Origin: PUPG01 sp964463915
Lineage (GTDB): Bacteria > Bacteroidota > Bacteroidia > Bacteroidales > UBA7960
Direction of reading: 5' to 3'
Assembly (NCBI GenBank): GCA_964463915.1
Contig: CAYXEH010000001.1
Location: 1-64,000 of the forward strand
DNA length: 64,000 bases
The notes under the pieces were generated by a model. It was not told where the DNA came from. It did no database searches and worked only from the letters and a program-made list of their open reading frames with translations. Every line of letters starts with the position of its first letter. The first letter of the stretch is position 1. Positions 1 to 6,842 of this stretch are shown piece after piece. The translations under genes and the position numbers were made by a program.

Positions 1-6
1 TGCTGC

Positions 7-510
7 TCACTGACCAAATACCAGGGAAATCACCTGGTCCGGTTTAACCGTTTCCCCTTTGATAATGCAGTGGGCCTGCAGGTAATAATTTTCCCTTTCC
101 TTCAACCTGGTTTTGATCAGCTCCAAAAGTTCTTCTCCCTTGTATCCACTGACCATTGGTCTTTCCCTGCGTGCATATTCAAGCCTGTGCGCCAGGCTCA
201 GCGGGTTCATTTTTAGATACACGGTTTTACCTGAAGCCTTCATGAATTCCATGTTGTCATAAAAACAAGGCGTCCCTCCCCCAGTGGCAATAATACCCCT
301 GGGTATTTCCAGGGTCTTGTGAAGAACTTCTTTTTCAAGTTCTCTGAAGGCCGTTTCTCCCTTCATGGAAAACAATTCCGGCACGGTAAGCCCCGATTCA
401 GATTCCACGGCTTCATCAAGATCTAAAAACGGGTAGGCCAGCTTTTTGGCCAGCCGCTTTCCGAAGGAACTTTTCCCGCATCCCATAAAACCGATCAGGT
501 AAATACGCAT
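7..510 (-). CDS. aroK: Shikimate kinase
   Basis: Phosphorylates shikimate to shikimate 3-phosphate with ATP, a cytoplasmic step of the chorismate pathway. The P-loop GFMGCGKSSFGKRLA is near the N-terminus, followed by the DLDE shikimate/Mg site, the IATGGGTP motif and a lid with RRERPMV. I start at the ATG at 510 (MRIYLIGF), giving 167 residues, a normal length; an in-frame extension to 564 would add 18 residues that do not fit the fold and would run through the divergent promoter. It is transcribed away from wecB, with no other aro gene in view. Confidence 0.95.
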   Translation of the reverse strand: MRIYLIGFMGCGKSSFGKRLAKKLAYPFLDLDEAVESESGLTVPELFSMKGETAFRELEKEVLHKTLEIPRGIIATGGGTPCFYDNMEFMKASGKTVYLKMNPLSLAHRLEYARRERPMVSGYKGEELLELIKTRLKERENYYLQAHCIIKGETVKPDQVISLVFGQ

Positions 511-525
511 CACCACCCTTTTTGG

Positions 526-533
526 CAAAAGTA
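526..533 (-). promoter_or_regulatory. Putative -7 box for aroK
   Basis: On the minus strand this reads TACTTTTG, an exact match to the Bacteroidota -7 consensus TAnnTTTG. A TTG about 18 bp upstream could be the -33 element. The predicted transcription start lies roughly 10 nt before the aroK ATG. Assigned by pattern only. Confidence 0.4.
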
Positions 534-576
534 TAGCAAAAATGCCAAAGACAAGCCATTTCACCGGAAAAACACT

Positions 577-584
577 TACCTTTG
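577..584 (+). promoter_or_regulatory. Putative -7 box for wecB
   Basis: Reads TACCTTTG, an exact TAnnTTTG match, ending only 6 bp before the wecB ATG at 591. Transcription would begin at or next to the start codon, giving a leaderless or nearly leaderless mRNA. No convincing TTTG is seen 20 bp upstream. Confidence 0.4.
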
Positions 585-590
585 ATCGAT

Positions 591-1664
591 ATGATTAAAA
601 TCGTCACAGTAATCGGAGCAAGGCCACAATTCATCAAAGCGGCCCCGGTCAGCAAAGCCATCAATGACACAGATGGCCTGGCAGAATACCTGGTTCACAC
701 CGGGCAGCATTTTGACGAGAACATGAGCCAGGTATTTTTTCACCAAATGGGTATTCCAAAACCGGATAAGCATCTGAACATCCACAGCATGTCTCATGGG
801 GCCATGACCGGCCGGATGATGGAAGGAATTGAAAAAATCTTACTTAAAGAACAACCCGACTGGGTTATGGTATACGGTGACACCAACTCCACCCTGGCCG
901 GTGCCCTGGCAGCAGTCAAGATGCATATCCCGGTGGCCCATGTGGAAGCCGGGCTTCGCTCATTCAACATGGAAATGCCCGAAGAAATCAACCGGATATT
1001 GACTGACAGGATCAGCCGGTTGCTGTTTTGCCCGACACAGATCGCCGAAGAAAACCTGAGAAAGGAAGGGTTTGAGGACTTTCCCTGCCATATAATGACC
1101 ACAGGGGATGTGATGTATGATGCGGTCCTGTTTTTCAGGGAAAAGGCAATTGCCCCAAAAGGAATCCGTATTCCCGAAGATTTTGTCCTGGCTACGGTGC
1201 ATCGCCAGGAAAACACTGATAATCCTGATAATCTTCACAGCATCATTGATGCATTGAATGAAATCTCCTCCCGGGTTCCGGTGGTATTCCCGGTGCATCC
1301 GAGAACGGCCAGGATTCTTGGAGAAAACCGCGGTATGTTGTCAGAAAACGTATTGACCACCCCCCCACTGGGCTACCTGGAGATCATTTACATGCTGGAT
1401 CATTGCCGAATGGTGTTGACCGACAGCGGAGGACTCCAAAAAGAAGCCTACATGTTCCATAAACCCTGTATCACCCTTCGGGAGGAAACAGAATGGACGG
1501 AGCTGGTAAACCTGGGGTGCAATATACTTGCAGGCAGTGACATCAGCCGTATCCGGGAAGCTTTTACCTATTATATGGGACACAGAGCCAATTTCAAAGA
1601 CGGGCTTTACGGAAAAGGAAATGCCTCAACATTAATTGCTGAGGCATTCCGGGATATCAGGTAG
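591..1664 (+). CDS. wecB: UDP-N-acetylglucosamine 2-epimerase (non-hydrolysing)
   Basis: Interconverts UDP-GlcNAc and UDP-ManNAc, supplying ManNAc-type sugars for surface polysaccharide. Family motifs appear in order: GARPQFIKAAPV at the N-terminus, VYGDTNSTLAG, HVEAGLRSFN followed by PEEINR, VHRQENTDN, and LTDSGGLQKEA in the nucleotide-binding C-terminal lobe. The length of about 357 residues is normal for the family. A TTG at 582 is in frame, but the ATG at 591 directly precedes the conserved KIVTVIGARP start. It converges on the first glutamate dehydrogenase; no wecC/wecD partners are in the window. Confidence 0.95.
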   Translation: MIKIVTVIGARPQFIKAAPVSKAINDTDGLAEYLVHTGQHFDENMSQVFFHQMGIPKPDKHLNIHSMSHGAMTGRMMEGIEKILLKEQPDWVMVYGDTNSTLAGALAAVKMHIPVAHVEAGLRSFNMEMPEEINRILTDRISRLLFCPTQIAEENLRKEGFEDFPCHIMTTGDVMYDAVLFFREKAIAPKGIRIPEDFVLATVHRQENTDNPDNLHSIIDALNEISSRVPVVFPVHPRTARILGENRGMLSENVLTTPPLGYLEIIYMLDHCRMVLTDSGGLQKEAYMFHKPCITLREETEWTELVNLGCNILAGSDISRIREAFTYYMGHRANFKDGLYGKGNASTLIAEAFRDIR

Positions 1665-1667
1665 ATA

Positions 1668-1700
1668 TTGGGTTTCAAGTATCTTCGGGCGAAACCCCAA
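1668..1700. terminator. Possible bidirectional terminator
   Basis: Between the convergent stops of wecB and gdhA, TTGGGTTTC pairs with GAAACCCCAA with one bulged base across a loop of about 14 nt. There is no strong T-run, so termination is tentative. Confidence 0.3.
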
Positions 1701-1704
1701 AGGG

Positions 1705-3045
1705 TTATACGTATCCCTGGGCAATCATAGCGTTCGCTACCTTCACAAATCCACCAATATTGGCCCCTTTTACATAATTCACATAATCCCCCTCCTTACC
1801 AAACTCCATGCAGGTCTTGTGAATATTGATCATGATGTTGTGGAGCCGTTGATCTACCTCTTCACGGGTCCAGGCCATCCGTAGGGCATTTTGACTCATT
1901 TCAAGTCCTGAAGTGGCCACTCCGCCGGCATTGGCAGCCTTTCCGGGGCCGTAAAGGATCTTATTATCCAGGAACACTTCCACGGCTTCCGGTGTGGACG
2001 GCATATTGGCTCCTTCCGACACACATATACATCCGTTTTTCACCAGGGCTTTGGCTTCTTCCTCATTAAGTTCATTCTCAGTGGCACATGGCAGGGCAAT
2101 CTCACATTTTTCCATCCATGGACGAGAAGTACCTTCCACATATTTCACCCCAAACTCATCGGCATACTCACGAATCCGGCCACGCTTAATGTTCTTCAGG
2201 TTCTGAACATACGCCAGTTTTTCCGAATCGATGCCGTCTTTGTCATAAATATATCCGCTGGAGTCGGACAACGTAACCACCTTTCCTCCCAGTTCTATAA
2301 TCTTTTGGGTTGCAAACTGAGCTACATTACCGGATCCACTGATTACTACCGATTTGCCTTTGATTTCTTCATTGATGGTGGCAAGCATCTCCTGGGCAAA
2401 ATATACCGTACCATAGCCTGTGGCCTCCGGCCGGATCAGGCTTCCTCCGTATTCAAGACCTTTGCCCGTAAATACCCCGGTAAACTCATTACGTATTCGT
2501 TTGTATTGTCCGTACATAAAACCAATTTCACGGCCTCCCACGCCAATATCGCCGGCGGGAACATCTGTATCTGGTCCGATATGGCGATAAAGTTCTGTCA
2601 TCAGGCTCTGACAAAAGCGCATCACTTCTTCATCCGATTTCCCTTTCGGATCAAAATCAGATCCGCCTTTACCCCCGCCCAACGGAAGAGAGGTCAGGCT
2701 GTTTTTGAACACCTGCTCAAAAGCCAGGAACTTGAGTACCCCCAGGTCTACTGTCGGGTGAAAACGCATCCCTCCCTTATAAGGGCCGATGGCACTGTTC
2801 ATTTCAATCCGGTAACCCCTGTTGATTTGCACTTCTCCTTTGTCGTCGATCCACGGTATACGAAAAATGATCACCCGCTCAGGTTCAATCATCCGTTCGA
2901 ATACTTTGGCTGCTTTGTACTTGGGATTCTCATCCAAAAAGGGGAGAATGGTTTCAGCGACCTCTCTGACAGCCTGGTGAAAAGCTTTCTCGGAAGGGTT
3001 TTTTGACTCTACTAAATCCATGAATTTTTTTACTGTAGCATCCAT
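1705..3045 (-). CDS. gdhA: Glutamate dehydrogenase, NADP-type signature
   Basis: Hexameric-type glutamate dehydrogenase of 446 residues, interconverting 2-oxoglutarate plus ammonium and glutamate. Visible are the substrate-binding segment around residues 88-95, the catalytic lysine in PLGGGKGGSDF (K126), the acid in PAGDIGVGGREIG (D166) and the Rossmann motif SGSGNV (236-241). The coenzyme loop reads LSDSSGY, with Ser at 238, 262 and 263. In the clostridial NAD enzyme the matching residues are Phe, Pro and Asp, and exchanging them towards Ser favours NADP, so I predict an NADPH-linked, assimilatory enzyme. A second paralogue lies at 9929-11266. The start is an ATG at 3045. Confidence 0.95.
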   Translation of the reverse strand: MDATVKKFMDLVESKNPSEKAFHQAVREVAETILPFLDENPKYKAAKVFERMIEPERVIIFRIPWIDDKGEVQINRGYRIEMNSAIGPYKGGMRFHPTVDLGVLKFLAFEQVFKNSLTSLPLGGGKGGSDFDPKGKSDEEVMRFCQSLMTELYRHIGPDTDVPAGDIGVGGREIGFMYGQYKRIRNEFTGVFTGKGLEYGGSLIRPEATGYGTVYFAQEMLATINEEIKGKSVVISGSGNVAQFATQKIIELGGKVVTLSDSSGYIYDKDGIDSEKLAYVQNLKNIKRGRIREYADEFGVKYVEGTSRPWMEKCEIALPCATENELNEEEAKALVKNGCICVSEGANMPSTPEAVEVFLDNKILYGPGKAANAGGVATSGLEMSQNALRMAWTREEVDQRLHNIMINIHKTCMEFGKEGDYVNYVKGANIGGFVKVANAMIAQGYV

Positions 3046-3240
3046 TGTCTTGCGTTTAATGAGTGAATAAATGATGTTATCAAAACAATGTTAGTGTATT
3101 TTAAAGATGACTTCCTGAAATAGCCAAAACAAATTTTTATTTGTTTTTTCTTGCATATGTCCGGTATTTTTATATGTGCCTTTCGGTTTAACGGTCTCTA
3201 CCGGGTAAGGTAAAAACATCTGCTGCTACCTCACCAGAAA

Positions 3241-3273
3241 TTTGTATTTTCATCCATATAATTACTATCATTG
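3241..3273 (+). promoter_or_regulatory. Putative promoter of the PEP-synthase-like pair
   Basis: TTTG (3241-3244), a 21-bp spacer and TATCATTG (3266-3273) match the Bacteroidota -33/-7 pattern with one mismatch in the -7 box. The box ends 5 bp before the ATG at 3279, so the transcript would be nearly leaderless. Confidence 0.4.
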
Positions 3274-3278
3274 TATTC

Positions 3279-6200
3279 ATGAAGGAAAAACCGGATATTC
3301 ACACCCCCCGCCAGGACAAGGCATACACTTCCGCATCGCCTGATCAGGTTTTGACCATCAGCCAGGAAGAGATCCAAAAGCTGCTGCGTGAAAAAAAGGA
3401 ACGTCTGAAAGAACTGGGAGCCATCCATCAGACAACCAATATTCTGAAGGAAGAAAAGCCCATCCCGGAAACGTTGCAGCAAATCACAAAAGTACTTCCT
3501 CCCGCATGGCAACACCCGGAAGATGCAGCGGCCCGGATCAGGTATGGCGACCAGGTATTTCTCAGCAGGGCAAGATTTGAGGAAACCCCCTGGGTGCAAC
3601 GCAAAACATTTGAAACCATCGACGGCAAGGAAGGTGCCATTGAAGTGTTTTATCAAAAAGAGTACCCGGAAGAGGAAGAGGGTCCGTTTTTTATTGAAGA
3701 ACGGCAATTGATCAACAATCTGAGCAGCCTGATCACCGGGCACCTCAATACACGCATCGGGAAAGAGCTGCTGCAAAAGGAAAATCCGGCCAGACAAGAA
3801 ACCGAGGCCCTGCCTGCCGCAAGAACCCACTCCGCAATGAGCCGGCGGCTGCTGCAGAAATTTCTCAACAAACACAATTCCGACCGCGACATTTACCACG
3901 ACCTGATGCAGTACAAGGTCCGTGAAATCCTGCTTGTGGCCAACCTGTATGACGCTTACATCATTGAAGAAGAGGGTCGGTTTTTTGAACAGGTGACCGG
4001 AGAATATCATCAGTTAAATCTTTCTTCTGCCCCGCGCATCACAGGCGTATCTACCCCTGAAGAAGCCCTGGAGAAATTACAGGAGAAACATTTTGATATG
4101 GTAATTGTTATGATGGGAGTGGAAAAATCAACCCCCATCCAGCTGAGCCGTATCATCAAGCAGATTTACAACAACATCCCCATTTTTATGTTGCTGAACA
4201 ACAACAGCGACATTGCCCTGTTTGAAGACGGTAAAAAGCCCATCACCTCTATTGATAAGGTGTTTGTATGGAATGGTGACTCCAAGGTTTTCCTGGCCAT
4301 GGTCAAATACAATGAGGACAGGAGAAATGTGGAGAATGACACAAAAATTGGGATGGTACAGGTGATCTTGCTGGTCGAAGATTCCGCAAAATATTACTCC
4401 CGGTACCTTCCCATATTGTACTCCATTGTAATTGAACAAACCCAGCACCTGATCGAGGAAGTCAACACCGATGAACTCTACAAGCTACTCAAAATGCGGG
4501 TCAGGCCCAAAATTTTGCTTGCGTCTACCTATACGGAGGCCATTAACCTGTTCAATCAATATAAGGACAACATGCTTTGCCTTATTTCGGATGTAAAATT
4601 TGAGAAGGATGGTGAAATGGACAACAGGGCAGGGCTGAAACTGATGGAGTATGCCAAGCACTCCACCCCAAATCTCCCCACGGTGCTCCAGTCGTCTGAC
4701 CCGGAAAATGCCACCGAAGCCTATAAACTGCAAAGTACTTTCATCAATAAAAATTCGGATACCCTTAAACAGGATTTGCAGAGTTTTATCAACTATTACC
4801 TTGGATTCGGGCATTTTATCTATAAGGATGAAACCGGTCGCCGCGACATTGCCGTGGCCCGCTCAATGAAAGAATTCCGCACCCACCTGAAGACCATTCC
4901 GGAAAAGTCCCTGCTCTATCATGCGAAAAAAGACCATTTTTCACATTGGCTCATGGCCAGGGGAGAAATTCAGATCGCACGACGCATTAAACCACTGAAA
5001 GTGGCTGATTTCAAATCTCCCGGCAGCCTGCGCCAATACCTGATTGATGTCATTGACGAATGCATCCATGACAAGCAGCGTGGAAAGGTGATCAATTATG
5101 AGGAATCTGCCCTGCTAGACGACACCAATATCGTGAGTCTGTCGCCGGGCTCACTGGGAGGCAAAGGGCGTGGCCTGGCTTTCATCAACATGATCATCAA
5201 TAGCTTTAACTTCATTGAACTGGTGGCTGATATCCGGATCTCAACGCCTCGTACATCCATCATCGGCACCGAAGAGTTTGAACGCTTTATTCACAACAAT
5301 AATCTGTACAACGAAATATACGGTGAAACGGATTATGACAAAATCAAAACCCTGTTCCTGAGCGGACACCTGACCCCTACCCTGCGTAAACGCCTTAAAA
5401 CATACCTTTCGGTAAATCATAAACCATTGGCCATACGGTCATCCAGTTTGTTTGAGGATTCATTGATGCAGCCTTTTGCCGGGATTTTTGATACTTTTCT
5501 GCTCCCAAACAACCATCCTGATCTTGAGGTTCGGCTCAAACAGACCATGGATGCCATCAGGCTGGTGTACGCCTCTATCTTCTCCCCCACGGCCCAGTCT
5601 TACTTCAAAGCGGTGAATTATAAAATCGAAGAGGAAAAGATGGCGGTGGTGATACAGGAAGTGGTCGGCCATAAATATGATGGCTTTTTTTACCCGCATA
5701 TCAGTGGCGTGGCACAGTCTTACAATTTTTATCCTTATTCTTATATGAAGCCGGAAGAGGGCTTCGCTTCCATAGCCATGGGTTTGGGCAAATATGTGGT
5801 GGAAGGGGAAAAGACCTATCGGTTTTCCCCGGTTCATCCTCAACTGGAGATGTATACTCCAAAAGAGTTGTTCAAAAATTCACAGGTTCATTTCTATGCC
5901 GTGGATCTGCACAAGAAAGAGCTGAACCTGCTTGACGGGGAGGATGCCGGGCTTACCAAGCTGGAGATCGATCAGGCAGAAAAACATGGCACCCTGAAGC
6001 ACTGCGCATCGGTTTACGATTTCAATAGTGAGCGGACAATACCAGGAATTACGGATGAAGGCCCCCGCGTGGTTAACTTTGCAAACATCCTCAAGTACGA
6101 CTACATTCCGCTGGCCAAATCAATTGAAACCATTCTGGATATTATTTCAGAATCGATGGGAACGCCTATCGAGATGGAATTTGCCATTGATCTGAATAAA

Positions 6201-6842
6201 GACAGGGAAGGACACGCTTCTTTCTATTTACTGCAGATCAAGCCCCTGATCAAGAACATCATCGAAACGGACATCAATATCGACAATATCGACAATGAAC
6301 GGCTGCTGCTTTACAGTGAAAACGGCATGGGCAATGGACGGATCAACGGCCTGCAGGACGTAGTGTTTGTGGACCCGGAACGCTTTGACAAACTGAAAAC
6401 AGAAAAGATCAGGGACGAGATTGATGAAATCAATACCACCATGGCCCAACAGGACAGAAAGTATGTTTTGGTCGGACCGGGAAGATGGGGAACACGCGAC
6501 CGCTTTATCGGGATCCCGGTGAACTGGTCACAGATATCCAATGCACGCATTATTGTGGAAGTAAGCATGGAGGACTTTCCTCTTGATGCCTCCCTGGGTT
6601 CACACTTTTTCCATAACGTGATTTCCATGAATGTGGGCTATTTCTCAGTGAAGCACAACGACCTGATCGATTTCATCGATTGGGATAAGCTAAAAGATGC
6701 CCCCATCATCAGTGAAAAAAAATACGTAAAACACATCCGTTTCAATAAACCGCTGGAAGTGGTCATGGACGGAAAAAAGCGGGCTGCCCTGATCTATCAC
6801 CAGGAAAACGGAACCAATAAACAAGCAAGCGACCAGGAATGA
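3279..6842 (+). CDS. GAF-like/receiver-like/PEP-synthase ATP-grasp hybrid protein
   Basis: A 1187-residue soluble protein of unknown role. Residues about 45-160 look like the GAF-like sensor region of histidine kinases (LPPAWQHPEDAAARI at 73-87, GPFFIEERQLI at 135-145). A degenerate receiver-like domain spans about 213-345. A second, better receiver-like domain spans 361-505, with the acidic pair ED at 367-368, D438 at the phosphoacceptor place, SS at 472-473 and K491. The PEP/pyruvate-binding ATP-grasp domain of PEP synthase/PPDK runs from about 620 (SLGGKGRGLAF) through RSSSLFEDS (720-728) and FAG to LLQIKP (984-989). The C-terminal domain contains VGPGRWGTRD and LGSHFFHNV. No phosphohistidine swivel domain or PEP-binding TIM barrel follows. 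It overlaps the next gene by ATGA. The domain calls are sound; the function is unknown. Confidence 0.85.
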   Translation: MKEKPDIHTPRQDKAYTSASPDQVLTISQEEIQKLLREKKERLKELGAIHQTTNILKEEKPIPETLQQITKVLPPAWQHPEDAAARIRYGDQVFLSRARFEETPWVQRKTFETIDGKEGAIEVFYQKEYPEEEEGPFFIEERQLINNLSSLITGHLNTRIGKELLQKENPARQETEALPAARTHSAMSRRLLQKFLNKHNSDRDIYHDLMQYKVREILLVANLYDAYIIEEEGRFFEQVTGEYHQLNLSSAPRITGVSTPEEALEKLQEKHFDMVIVMMGVEKSTPIQLSRIIKQIYNNIPIFMLLNNNSDIALFEDGKKPITSIDKVFVWNGDSKVFLAMVKYNEDRRNVENDTKIGMVQVILLVEDSAKYYSRYLPILYSIVIEQTQHLIEEVNTDELYKLLKMRVRPKILLASTYTEAINLFNQYKDNMLCLISDVKFEKDGEMDNRAGLKLMEYAKHSTPNLPTVLQSSDPENATEAYKLQSTFINKNSDTLKQDLQSFINYYLGFGHFIYKDETGRRDIAVARSMKEFRTHLKTIPEKSLLYHAKKDHFSHWLMARGEIQIARRIKPLKVADFKSPGSLRQYLIDVIDECIHDKQRGKVINYEESALLDDTNIVSLSPGSLGGKGRGLAFINMIINSFNFIELVADIRISTPRTSIIGTEEFERFIHNNNLYNEIYGETDYDKIKTLFLSGHLTPTLRKRLKTYLSVNHKPLAIRSSSLFEDSLMQPFAGIFDTFLLPNNHPDLEVRLKQTMDAIRLVYASIFSPTAQSYFKAVNYKIEEEKMAVVIQEVVGHKYDGFFYPHISGVAQSYNFYPYSYMKPEEGFASIAMGLGKYVVEGEKTYRFSPVHPQLEMYTPKELFKNSQVHFYAVDLHKKELNLLDGEDAGLTKLEIDQAEKHGTLKHCASVYDFNSERTIPGITDEGPRVVNFANILKYDYIPLAKSIETILDIISESMGTPIEMEFAIDLNKDREGHASFYLLQIKPLIKNIIETDINIDNIDNERLLLYSENGMGNGRINGLQDVVFVDPERFDKLKTEKIRDEIDEINTTMAQQDRKYVLVGPGRWGTRDRFIGIPVNWSQISNARIIVEVSMEDFPLDASLGSHFFHNVISMNVGYFSVKHNDLIDFIDWDKLKDAPIISEKKYVKHIRFNKPLEVVMDGKKRAALIYHQENGTNKQASDQE

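Noticed and set aside
1620..1648. Perfect 9-bp inverted repeat AATGCCTCA / TGAGGCATT as a terminator
   Set aside because: It lies inside the wecB coding region and is not followed by a T-run.
2305..3006. 233-residue open frame on the plus strand
   Set aside because: Antisense shadow of the glutamate dehydrogenase gene, with no recognisable protein features.
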